Positions 8,471 through 15,813 of a stretch of DNA of 64,000 nucleotides are shown in pieces. Every line of letters starts with the position of its first letter. Positions within the stretch are counted from its first letter, which is position 1. The DNA is from G958296245 sp963664035 (GTDB taxonomy: Bacteria; Chloroflexota; Dehalococcoidia; Lucifugimonadales; G958296245). The translations under genes were made by a program, and so were the position numbers. The stretch spans positions 992,001 to 1,056,000 of the forward strand of contig OY760867.2 of the NCBI GenBank assembly GCA_963664035.2. The letters run 5' to 3'. The notes under the pieces were generated by a model that was not told the origin of the DNA, searched no databases, and saw only the letters and a program-made list of their open reading frames with translations.

Positions 8471-8499
8471 ACTTTAGTCCTGGGTATATTGCATGTCAA
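8471..8499 (-). promoter_or_regulatory. Leaderless promoter of the DUF1800-NHL operon
   Basis: TTGACA (8494-8499), 17-nt spacer, TAAAGT (8471-8476), then only 7 nt to the ATG at 8463. Transcription would begin at or within 1-2 nt of the start codon. Confidence 0.7.
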
Positions 8500-8507
8500 C
8501 GACGTTC

Positions 8508-8651
8508 CCAAATCCCCCACCCCCACCTCCAGCGCCATATCTATCGGCCATCACCCCGTAGGGGCTATCAGCGCATTCCGTAGGGGCTGGTTTCAAACCA
8601 GCCCTCCCCCTTGCCGTAGAGCGCCACCGCCATTTAGGTGGGGGATTTTGG
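8508..8651. repeat. CCAAATCCCCC-ended inverted-repeat element, copy 2
   Basis: 144 bp with the same termini and the internal GGCTGGTTTCAAACCAGCC palindrome as copies 1 and 3. GTTC directly abuts both ends (8504-8507 and 8652-8655), a possible short target duplication. It fills the space between the divergent DUF1800 and NYN promoters. Confidence 0.8.
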
Positions 8652-8681
8652 GTTCCAGATGCAGGCGCGCCGAACAGCGGG

Positions 8682-8711
8682 TTGACATTCTACACGGTAG
8701 CCGGGTATTAT
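8682..8711 (+). promoter_or_regulatory. Promoter upstream of the NYN gene (TTGACA-18-TATTAT)
   Basis: Consensus TTGACA at 8682-8687, an 18-nt spacer and TATTAT at 8706-8711. The transcript would start near 8718 and meet a terminator about 35-55 nt later. Confidence 0.7.
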
Positions 8712-8749
8712 GACGTTGGCTGGCTCAATGAGGGCTAGCCATCTTCCTT

Positions 8750-8773
8750 AGGGCCCTTTGAGGGCCCTTTTTT
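8750..8773 (+). terminator. Intrinsic terminator in the NYN gene leader
   Basis: AGGGCCC-TTTGA-GGGCCCT followed by a run of T to 8773. It lies between a strong promoter and the NYN start codon (13 nt further on), so it is either a leader attenuator or the end of a roughly 55-nt small RNA. A second weak stem (TGGCT...AGCCA) precedes it. Confidence 0.75.
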
Positions 8774-8785
8774 ATTGAGGCTACG

Positions 8786-9580
8786 ATGGACAGGTTCGCC
8801 ATCTTCGTTGACGCGGGATACCTATATGCCGAAGGGGGTAAGCTCGCCTACGCCACGGCAGACCGCCTCAGGCTCAGGTTGGACTTCAAGAAGGCCGTCT
8901 CCGCTCTCGCTGAGATTGGGCGCTGCCATTCAAGCGTTCACTACCTCCGGACCTACTGGTACGACGCCGCCACCGACGCGAACCCTACGCCGAGCCATAT
9001 CGCCGTAGCGTCGATACCGGGTGTGAAGCTTCGGCTAGGCAGGCTCAGCGGCGGCAGGCAGAAGGGAGTGGACTCCCGCATCGTCCGAGACCTGATTGTA
9101 CTAGCCAGGGACAGGGCTATCACCACGGCATACGTGCTCAGCGGTGACGAAGACATTCGGGAGGGCGTGGCGGAAGCCCAGGACTGCGGCGTGTCGGTGG
9201 TGCTACTTGGGATCGCCCCGCTACCTGGAGAAAACAATCAGGCGCGCTCCTTGGTGCAAGAGGCGGACGGCCTAATGATGTTGACGCGCGAGCAAGTGAG
9301 CGAATGGATCACGTTGAGGCATGACCCGCCGTACTCGGAAACCGGCGCACTGCGCCCGCCGACCATCTCGACAGACTTCGAGCAGATGGGCAGGCGGTTC
9401 GGAGAGGATTGGATGGAATCCAATCCTGACAGGGCTTCTCAAGTCCTGATGGGCAAGCCCAGAATTCCACCGGAGGTGGACCGGGAACTGCTGAATCACG
9501 GGTCCACCGAAATGGGTGGGATCCTCACGGAGACTCAGAGGCGTTCGCTGCGGGACGGCTTCTGGGCTGCCCTTGGCTGA
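8786..9580 (+). CDS. NYN-domain (LabA/DUF88-like) ribonuclease
   Basis: 264 residues. The N-terminal 150 form a PIN-fold NYN domain: FVDAGYLY with D9, GVDSRIVRDLIVLA with D96 and D102, and LSGDEDI with D121 and D123, the expected acidic metal-binding set. Family members are Mg-dependent RNases acting on structured RNAs. The C-terminal 110 residues are unrecognised. The ATG has a weak TGAGG upstream. Expression probably depends on read-through of the terminator just 5'. It is convergent with the ABC exporter operon. Confidence 0.85.
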   Translation: MDRFAIFVDAGYLYAEGGKLAYATADRLRLRLDFKKAVSALAEIGRCHSSVHYLRTYWYDAATDANPTPSHIAVASIPGVKLRLGRLSGGRQKGVDSRIVRDLIVLARDRAITTAYVLSGDEDIREGVAEAQDCGVSVVLLGIAPLPGENNQARSLVQEADGLMMLTREQVSEWITLRHDPPYSETGALRPPTISTDFEQMGRRFGEDWMESNPDRASQVLMGKPRIPPEVDRELLNHGSTEMGGILTETQRRSLRDGFWAALG

Positions 9581-9611
9581 CTTGCCTCGTCTCCCGAGGC
9601 TGCCGTTACCC

Positions 9612-10793
9612 TCAGGTTGCGCTGGGGGATAGGCGGAATCTTACCAGCGCGACGGCTAGGAATGCGACGCCGAAGGCGGCCAGGGCCGCCATCTCCAGGG
9701 CCACGTCGCCGCCCTCTGCGCCGAAGAGCATCAGCTTGTTGAACGCCGCGTTAGCCCAGCCGTGCGGCGTCAGCTTCGCCATTGCCTGCATCCACTCGGG
9801 CGTTATGAACAGCGGCCACCAGCAGCCGCCCACCGGCGCGAGCACCAGCGACGCCAGCACAGCTGCCGAGGTGGCGCTGGCCTGCGTGCGCACGAGCGCC
9901 GCCAGCATCACGCCGAACGCGGCCGAGGTCAGCACCATCAGCACGGAGACGAGTATGACGGCCGCGGGCGAGAAGCCGAGGTCTATGCGGAAGGCCACCA
10001 GGCCGACTCCCCAGAGCACGGCGAGCTGCATCGCGCCCCTGTAGACGGAGCCGAGGTACTTGCCCACCACCACCGACTCGCGCCTCGCGCCGTTGGCCAT
10101 GAGCCGCTCGAGGGTGTGGTTCTGACGCTCGCGCGTGATCGCCTCGGCGGCCAGGGCCGCGGCGAAGAATACGAACATCGTCAGGTAGCCGGGTACCGTG
10201 AAGTTGCTGGCGTTGAACGCCTCCACCGGGCCGATCTGCTCGGTCTCGAAGCGGAGGAGGCTCCCGCCTCGTCCGAACGCCGCCATGTCCCGCGGCAACG
10301 CCTCCTCGCCCGCTATCTGCGCGATGGCCTGGAGGGCTATCCTCGTGTTGGAGGAGGCCGCTGCCACCGCCCGCGCGAAGCCCATGAGCGCGGCTTCCGT
10401 CTCCGGGTCGCCGACCTGGGCGACGACCTCCAGCTTCGTGGGCCGGCCCTCCTCCAGGCTGGAGGTGAAGTCGGCGGGGAAGGCCACGAACCCGCCGATC
10501 TGCTCGTCCTCCACGGCCCGCACAGCGGCGTCGTACTCCATTTCGGCAAGGTCGACGATGTCGTCCTCCGCAAGCACCTCGATGATCTCGCGGCTTGTCC
10601 CCTCCTCCTCCCGCGTGGCGACCGTGATCGCGAGCCGCTCGTCCCCTGGGTCCAGGTTGCGCAGCGCCAGGGAGAAGCCGAGTACGAAGATGAGCGGGAA
10701 GAGCAGGGCGAACCCAAGGCCGAGCCGGTCCTTCAGGAATACCCGCGTGTCCTTGGCGGCTATGATGAGCGACTGCGCGAGCACGAGTCTCAA
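9612..10793 (-). CDS. ABC-2 type exporter permease, second subunit
   Basis: 393 residues with the ABC-2 (DrrB/YhaP-like) plan: one N-terminal membrane helix (about 24-46), a large extracytoplasmic domain to about 190, then five or six helices in the C-terminal half, including NHTLERLMANGARRESVVVGKY, a family signature between helices. It is the last gene of an ATPase-permease-permease operon, 15 bp after the paired permease. The likely role is export of a small molecule or drug by a heterodimeric permease; the substrate is unknown. Confidence 0.85.
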   Translation of the reverse strand: MRLVLAQSLIIAAKDTRVFLKDRLGLGFALLFPLIFVLGFSLALRNLDPGDERLAITVATREEEGTSREIIEVLAEDDIVDLAEMEYDAAVRAVEDEQIGGFVAFPADFTSSLEEGRPTKLEVVAQVGDPETEAALMGFARAVAAASSNTRIALQAIAQIAGEEALPRDMAAFGRGGSLLRFETEQIGPVEAFNASNFTVPGYLTMFVFFAAALAAEAITRERQNHTLERLMANGARRESVVVGKYLGSVYRGAMQLAVLWGVGLVAFRIDLGFSPAAVILVSVLMVLTSAAFGVMLAALVRTQASATSAAVLASLVLAPVGGCWWPLFITPEWMQAMAKLTPHGWANAAFNKLMLFGAEGGDVALEMAALAAFGVAFLAVALVRFRLSPSAT

Positions 10794-10808
10794 GTGGACA
10801 CTCTCCTG

Positions 10809-11972
10809 CTAGGCCGTGCGGAAGGCTACCCTGGCCGCTATGAAGCCGACGACGGCGATGCCGCCCAGGACGGCGGCCTCCGGCCCCTGCCCGGCCAGCC
10901 CGCCGCCCGAGATGATGCCGTGTATGCCGTCGATGGCGTACTTGTTCAGGGTGAGCTTGCTCAGGAACGCCAGCACGCCGGTCTCTCCCACGCTGACGAA
11001 GGTGCCGCTGAAGACGGTCATCGTCATGGTCAGGAAGGCCGATCCCCAGTTCGCCTGCTCCGGGGTGCGGGCCATGCCGGCGACCACGAGGCCGAGCGAG
11101 CTGACGGCCGCGGCGATCAGCAGGCTGAAGACCGCCACCTGCGCGAACGCGGCGGCGTCGCCCACCCTCAGCGCGGCGAACGCCAGGGAGAGGAGTACCA
11201 GGGCCTGCGCCATCGCCCTGCCCACGCTCGCCAGGAACTTGCCCACGAATAGCTGGTTCGCCGAGAGCCGCGTCGTGAGAAGGCGCTCCAGCGTCCCCGC
11301 CTTGCGCTCCACGATGATCGAGGCGGCGGACAGGGTGGCGGCGAACATCAGGAACATCGTCAGCACGCCCGGGATGAGCCTGTCTATCGGGTCCTGTTCC
11401 TCCCCGACGCTCCGGCGCTCGACGGCAACGGCGGGCGCGGCGCCTGCCTCGTCCATCAGGGCCCCGACCGTCGCCACGATCTGGGCCTCCGGCGCCCCAC
11501 TGCCGTCGAGATGGCTCCGCACCAGCTCGCGTATCTCGAACTCGGCGGCGACGTCCTGCGCGGCGCCCTGCACGATCTGGGATACGATCTGGCCCGTCTC
11601 TCCCCCGGAGCCGCGCCGCTTGAAGAGTACGGACGCCGGCTCGCCCGCCCCCAGCCTCTCGGAGAAGCCAGCGGGGATGAACACCGCCGTCAGGACGTAC
11701 GAGCGGTCCAGCGCCCTGTCGGCCTCCGCTTCGGTGAGCATCTCCACGGTCACGCCGTCTACGGCGGAGACGCGGTCGAGCAGCCCGGCCGCGGCCGGGC
11801 CGCCGTCGAGGTCTACCACGCTCGCCGTCGCGCTGAATGACGCGCCGCGTCCGAAGACGCTGTACATCAGCGCGAACAGGGCTATGGGCAGCGCGATGCT
11901 GAGAGCGACGGCGCCGCGGTCCACCGCGAACCGCTTCAGCTCCACCCAGGCGATTAGGAGGGGGCGGAGCAT
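10809..11972 (-). CDS. ABC-2 type exporter permease, first subunit
   Basis: 387 residues with the same topology as the next gene: an N-terminal helix (about 22-42), a long soluble insert, and a C-terminal membrane bundle with VERKAGTLERLLTTRLSANQ between helices. The two permeases are divergent paralogues and probably form the membrane heterodimer. The ATG is 1 nt after the ATPase stop codon, so the three genes are one transcription unit with coupled translation. Confidence 0.85.
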   Translation of the reverse strand: MLRPLLIAWVELKRFAVDRGAVALSIALPIALFALMYSVFGRGASFSATASVVDLDGGPAAAGLLDRVSAVDGVTVEMLTEAEADRALDRSYVLTAVFIPAGFSERLGAGEPASVLFKRRGSGGETGQIVSQIVQGAAQDVAAEFEIRELVRSHLDGSGAPEAQIVATVGALMDEAGAAPAVAVERRSVGEEQDPIDRLIPGVLTMFLMFAATLSAASIIVERKAGTLERLLTTRLSANQLFVGKFLASVGRAMAQALVLLSLAFAALRVGDAAAFAQVAVFSLLIAAAVSSLGLVVAGMARTPEQANWGSAFLTMTMTVFSGTFVSVGETGVLAFLSKLTLNKYAIDGIHGIISGGGLAGQGPEAAVLGGIAVVGFIAARVAFRTA

Positions 11973-11973
11973 G

Positions 11974-12723
11974 TCAGTCGCGCAGGCTGCGGCCCGTGAG
12001 GTTGAGGAAGACCTGCTCGAGCGTCACCTCGTCGGGGTCGCCGATGGCGGACTTGAGCCCGGTTGGCGTGTCCAGCGCGATGAGCCGGCCGTGGTCCATT
12101 ACGCCGATGCGGTCGCACAGCCGGTCGGCCTCCTCCATGTAGTGCGTCGTGTACAGCACCGTCATGCCCTCGTCGCGCAGCCGTAGGATCGTCTCGAATA
12201 TGTGGTTGCGGGACTGCGGGTCCACCCCGACGGTGGGCTCGTCCAGGAAGAGGAGCTGCGGCCTGCTCATCAGCGCCACCGCCAGGTTGACGCGCCGCTT
12301 CATGCCGCCCGAGAACTTCTGGACGGCGTCCGACGCGCGGTCCAGCAGCCCGACGGTCTCCAGGTTCTCCGCCGCGGCCTCCTTCGCCTGCCGGGCGCCG
12401 AGCCCGGCCATGCGCCCGAAGAAGACGAGGTTGTCCGTCGCGGACAGCTCTTCGTAGAGCGCCAGCTCCTGCGGGCAGACGCCGATGAGCTTGCGCACCT
12501 CGTCCGCCTCGCGCAGCACGGAGTGCGCCCCGATGGTTACGTCGCCGGCGTCGGGCGCCAGCACGGTGGAGAGCATCCGGATCGTCGTCGTCTTGCCGGC
12601 GCCGTTGGGGCCGAGCAGCCCGAATATCTCCTGGCGCCCTATGGAGAAGGAGACGTCGTTGACCGCCGGAGCGCCGTCGAAGCTCTTGCTGAGGCCCGTA
12701 GCGGTGAGGAAGCCGTCGTCCAT
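11974..12723 (-). CDS. ABC exporter ATP-binding protein (DrrA/CcmA-like)
   Basis: 249 residues, a complete nucleotide-binding subunit: Walker A GPNGAGKTT (about 36-44), Q-loop CPQELALYEEL, signature FSGGMKRRV, Walker B LLFLDEPTVGVDP and the switch histidine in YTTHYMEEAD. It is the first gene of the exporter operon and would power the two ABC-2 permeases downstream. It is short relative to DrrA proteins, lacking their extended C-terminal region. Confidence 0.92.
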   Translation of the reverse strand: MDDGFLTATGLSKSFDGAPAVNDVSFSIGRQEIFGLLGPNGAGKTTTIRMLSTVLAPDAGDVTIGAHSVLREADEVRKLIGVCPQELALYEELSATDNLVFFGRMAGLGARQAKEAAAENLETVGLLDRASDAVQKFSGGMKRRVNLAVALMSRPQLLFLDEPTVGVDPQSRNHIFETILRLRDEGMTVLYTTHYMEEADRLCDRIGVMDHGRLIALDTPTGLKSAIGDPDEVTLEQVFLNLTGRSLRD

Positions 12724-12751
12724 ATCGCCTGAGTCCGGGAGGATCCGTGAA

Positions 12752-13306
12752 CTATGGCCGGAAGATGTCGTCGAGGTTGACGCTGAAGCCCTCGAGCGTG
12801 GGGGAAGTCATGGTGTCTCCATTGCGGTAGACGCCCGCTTCCTCGAAGGCGCCGTCGCCTAGCACGAGAACCGTAACGGTCATGGCGTCGGGGTCTACGA
12901 GCCAGTACTCCCCGACGCCGTGCGCGGCGTACAGATTGCGCTTCACGGTGCGGTCGCGCTCGTCGGTGGAGGGAGATGCGATCTCCACCGCCAGGTCGGG
13001 CGCGCCCTGGACGTTGGCGTAGGTGATGATGCCCTCGCGCTCCCTGGACACGAACAGCAGGTCGGGCTGCACTACGTTGGTGTCCGAGAGCACCACGTCG
13101 GTGGGGGCGAAGTAGGTGCGGCCCAAGCCGCGGCCCTCCACGAAGTTGCCAAGCCGCGAGCCCAGCCTGACCTGAACGTCCTGGTGGGGTATGTTCGGCG
13201 CGGGCGCCATCAACAGTTCTCCATCCAGAAGCTCCCAGCGCTCGTCGTCCGAGGTCTTGAGGTAGTCCTCGTACGTGTGCCGGATTGCGGGCTTGGTGGT
13301 GACCAT
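12752..13306 (-). CDS. Uma2-family restriction-endonuclease-like protein, tandem copy 1
   Basis: 184 residues, the usual Uma2 length. It has the PD-(D/E)XK-type core: WELLDGEL near 25-32, PDLLFVS with D82, LAVEIASPS with E108, then RDRTVKRNLY and GEYWLVDP. Uma2 proteins have a nuclease fold, but their physiological role is unsettled. It is the most downstream of five tandem paralogues; the middle third (about 37-66) differs from copies 2-4 and resembles copy 5. There is no SD; a TATACT box lies 9 nt before the ATG. Confidence 0.88.
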   Translation of the reverse strand: MVTTKPAIRHTYEDYLKTSDDERWELLDGELLMAPAPNIPHQDVQVRLGSRLGNFVEGRGLGRTYFAPTDVVLSDTNVVQPDLLFVSREREGIITYANVQGAPDLAVEIASPSTDERDRTVKRNLYAAHGVGEYWLVDPDAMTVTVLVLGDGAFEEAGVYRNGDTMTSPTLEGFSVNLDDIFRP

Positions 13307-13331
13307 CGTCTGCCCAGTATACCTGGCCGGC
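13307..13331 (-). promoter_or_regulatory. Conserved 25-bp spacer between Uma2 genes with a -10-like TATACT
   Basis: Each of the four inner spacers carries TATACT followed by 9 nt and the ATG, with no SD. The boxes are at 13316-13321, 13896-13901, 14476-14481 and 15056-15061 (minus strand). The spacing fits leaderless transcription of each copy. No good -35 is seen, so promoter activity is tentative. Confidence 0.45.
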
Positions 13332-13886
13332 CTAGGGTCGGAAGATGTCGTCGAGGTTGACGCTGAAACCCTCGAGCGTGGGAGATGTCATGGTGTCGCC
13401 CTTGCGGTATACCCCGGCTTCCTCGAAGGCGCCCTCGCCGAGCACGAGGACCGTAACGGTCATCGCGTCGGGGTCTACGAGCCAGTACTCCCCGACGCCG
13501 TGCTCGGCGTACAGATTGCGCTTCACCGTGCGGTCGCGCTCGCCGGTGGAGGGGGAGGCGACCTCCACGGCCAGGTCGGGCGCGCCCTGGACGTTGGCGT
13601 AGGTGATGATGCCCTCGCGTTCCCTGGACACGAAGAGCAGGTCCGGCTGCACGACGTTGGTGTCCGAGAGCACCACGTCGGTGGGAGCGGAATAGACAAC
13701 TCCCATACCGCTCTCATGCATGAAGGTGTTGAGCAGCGTTCCCAATTCCATTACCACTCTCTGGTGGGACATGTTCGGCGCAGGCGCCATCAACAGTTCT
13801 CCATTCAGAAGCTCCCAGCGCTCGTCGTCCGAGGTCTTGAGGTAGTCCTCGTACGTGTGCCGGATTGCTGGCTTGGTGGTGACCAT
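13332..13886 (-). CDS. Uma2-family protein, tandem copy 2
   Basis: 184 residues. Same PD-(D/E)XK-type core as copy 1, with AVEVASPSTGERDR. The stretch about 13500-13890 is essentially identical at the DNA level to 14080-14470 in copy 3, pointing to very recent duplication or gene conversion. It differs from copy 1 mainly at residues 37-66 (SHQRVVMELGTLLNTFMHES), a region that could set specificity. Confidence 0.88.
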   Translation of the reverse strand: MVTTKPAIRHTYEDYLKTSDDERWELLNGELLMAPAPNMSHQRVVMELGTLLNTFMHESGMGVVYSAPTDVVLSDTNVVQPDLLFVSREREGIITYANVQGAPDLAVEVASPSTGERDRTVKRNLYAEHGVGEYWLVDPDAMTVTVLVLGEGAFEEAGVYRKGDTMTSPTLEGFSVNLDDIFRP

Positions 13887-13911
13887 CGTCTACCCAGTAT
13901 ACCCGGCCGGG

Positions 13912-14466
13912 CTAGGGCCGGAATATGTCGTCCAGGTCCACGCTGAAGCCCTCGAGCGTGGGGGAAGTCATGGTGTCGCCTTTGCTGTAAACCCCGGCTT
14001 CCTCGAAGACGCCCTCGCCGAGCACGAGGACCGTAACGGTCATCGCGTCGGGGTCTACGAGCCAGTACTCCCCGACGCCGTGCTCGGCGTACAGATTGCG
14101 CTTCACCGTGCGGTCGCGCTCGCCGGTGGAGGGGGAGGCGACCTCCACGGCCAGGTCGGGCGCGCCCTGGACGTTGGCGTAGGTGATGATGCCCTCGCGT
14201 TCCCTGGACACGAAGAGCAGGTCCGGCTGCACGACGTTGGTGTCCGAGAGCACCACGTCGGTGGGAGCGGAATAGACAACTCCCATACCGCTCTCATGCA
14301 TGAAGGTGTTGAGCAGCGTTCCCAATTCCATTACCACTCTCTGGTGGGACATGTTCGGCGCAGGCGCCATCAACAGTTCTCCATTCAGAAGCTCCCAGCG
14401 CTCGTCGTCCGAGGTCTTGAGGTAGTCCTCGTACGTGTGCCGGATTGCTGGCTTGGTGGTGACCAT
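13912..14466 (-). CDS. Uma2-family protein, tandem copy 3
   Basis: 184 residues, almost identical to copy 2 except near the C-terminus (VFEEAGVYSKGD, SVDLDD). There its DNA instead matches copy 4, so this gene looks like a mosaic of its two neighbours. The catalytic core is intact and it lies on the strict 580-bp period shared with copies 2 and 4. Confidence 0.88.
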   Translation of the reverse strand: MVTTKPAIRHTYEDYLKTSDDERWELLNGELLMAPAPNMSHQRVVMELGTLLNTFMHESGMGVVYSAPTDVVLSDTNVVQPDLLFVSREREGIITYANVQGAPDLAVEVASPSTGERDRTVKRNLYAEHGVGEYWLVDPDAMTVTVLVLGEGVFEEAGVYSKGDTMTSPTLEGFSVDLDDIFRP

Positions 14467-14491
14467 CGTCTACCCAGTATACCCGGCCGGG

Positions 14492-15046
14492 CTAGGGCCG
14501 GAATATGTCGTCCAGGTCCACGCTGAAGCCCTCGAGCGTGGGGGAAGTCATGGTGTCGCCTTTGCTGTAAACCCCGGCTTCCTCGAAGACGCCCTCGCCG
14601 AGCACGAGGACCGTAACGGTCATCGCGTCGGGGTCGACCAGCCAGTACTCGCTGACGCCGTGCTCGGCGTACAGATTGCGCTTCACGGTGCGGTCGCGCT
14701 CGCCGGTGGAGGGAGAGGCGATCTCCACGGCCAGGTCGGGCGCGCCCTGGACGTTGGCGTAGGTGATGATGCCCTCGCGCTCGGTGGACACGAAGAGCAG
14801 GTCGGGCTGCACTACGTTGGTGTCCGAGAGCACCACGTCGGCGGGGGCGGAATAGACAACCCCCATACCGCTCTCATGCATGAAGGTGTTGAGCAGCGTT
14901 CCCAATTCCATTACCACTCTCTGGTGGGACATGTTCGGCGCAGGCGCCATCAACAGTTCTCCATTCAGAAGCTCCCAGCGCTCGTCGTCCGAGGTCTTGA
15001 GGTAGTCCTCGTACGTGTGCCGGATTGCTGGCTTGGTGGTGACCAT
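14492..15046 (-). CDS. Uma2-family protein, tandem copy 4
   Basis: 184 residues with all core motifs (PDLLFVS, LAVEIASPS, RDRTVKRNLY, SEYWLVDP). The N-terminal half matches copies 2 and 3; the centre carries a few private substitutions (TEREGII, APADVV). It lies on the 580-bp period, with a TATACT-containing spacer on both sides. Confidence 0.88.
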   Translation of the reverse strand: MVTTKPAIRHTYEDYLKTSDDERWELLNGELLMAPAPNMSHQRVVMELGTLLNTFMHESGMGVVYSAPADVVLSDTNVVQPDLLFVSTEREGIITYANVQGAPDLAVEIASPSTGERDRTVKRNLYAEHGVSEYWLVDPDAMTVTVLVLGEGVFEEAGVYSKGDTMTSPTLEGFSVDLDDIFRP

Positions 15047-15071
15047 CGTCTACCCAGTATACCCGGCCGGG

Positions 15072-15626
15072 CTAGGGCCGGAATATGTCGTCCAGGTCCA
15101 CGCTGAAGCCCTCGAGCGTGGGGGAAGTGATGGTGTCGCCCTTGCCGTAAACCCCGGCTTCCTCGAAGGCGCCCTCGCCTAGCGTGAGGACCGTAACGGT
15201 CATCGCATCGGGGTCTACCAGCCAGTACTCCCTGACGCCGTGCTCTGCGTACAGGTTGCGCTTCACGGTGCGGTCGCGCTCGCCGGTGGAGGGAGAGGCG
15301 ACCTCCACGGCAAGGTCGGGCGCGCCCTGGACGTGGGCGCGGGTGATGATGTGCTCTCGCTCGATGGACACGAAGAGCAGGTCGGGCTGCACTACGTTGG
15401 TCTCCGACAAGAAGACGTCGGCGGGAGCGCTGATGACTTTGCCCAAGTTGCGCCCCTCCACAAATGTAAGGAGCCGCGCCCCCAGCCTTGTGTTGAATAT
15501 CTGGTGGGACATACTGGGCGACGGCGCCATCGCAAGCTCTCCATCCAGGAGCTCCCATCGCTCGTCGTCGGGGGTCTCCAGGTAGTCCTCGTACGTGTGC
15601 CGGGTCGCAAGGTGCGCGCCGACCAT
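15072..15626 (-). CDS. Uma2-family protein, tandem copy 5 (first in the array)
   Basis: 184 residues, the most divergent copy at the N-terminus (MVGAHLATRHTYEDYLETPD) but sharing the C-terminal half with the others. It is the only member with a proper SD (GGGAGG, 7 nt before the ATG), so it probably heads the array. Core residues are present. Its central segment (VEGRNLGK) resembles copy 1 rather than copies 2-4, suggesting that copies 1 and 5 are older and 2-4 are later amplifications. Confidence 0.88.
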   Translation of the reverse strand: MVGAHLATRHTYEDYLETPDDERWELLDGELAMAPSPSMSHQIFNTRLGARLLTFVEGRNLGKVISAPADVFLSETNVVQPDLLFVSIEREHIITRAHVQGAPDLAVEVASPSTGERDRTVKRNLYAEHGVREYWLVDPDAMTVTVLTLGEGAFEEAGVYGKGDTITSPTLEGFSVDLDDIFRP

Positions 15627-15642
15627 GTTTCACCTCCCGCCT

Positions 15643-15784
15643 CCCCTAGTGCTCCAACATTGTTGAAATGATGGCTGACCTTGGAATCCCCTCCCCCATT
15701 TTGGGGGAGGGTTAGGGTGGGGGCGCAGCTGCCTCGCGCAGTATTCTCGCCACCCTTCATTGCTAGGTTGTCGGTCCCCTAGTG
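15643..15784. repeat. Intergenic block bounded by CCCCTAGTG direct repeats
   Basis: CCCCTAGTG occurs at 15643-15651 and 15776-15784. Between them is a palindrome CCTCCCCCA-TTT-TGGGGGAGG (15690-15710) followed by GTTAGGGTGGGGGC, one member of the dispersed CTTCCCCC/GGGGGAAGGTTAGGATGGGGG hairpin family. No gene is seen here. Confidence 0.55.
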
Positions 15785-15813
15785 TATCGCACGTAACAGG
15801 CGCTGTCGTTCCG

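Noticed and set aside
8463..8538. 25-residue N-terminal extension of the DUF1800 protein
   Set aside because: It would be encoded by the promoter and the repeat element; homology begins at the ATG at 8463.
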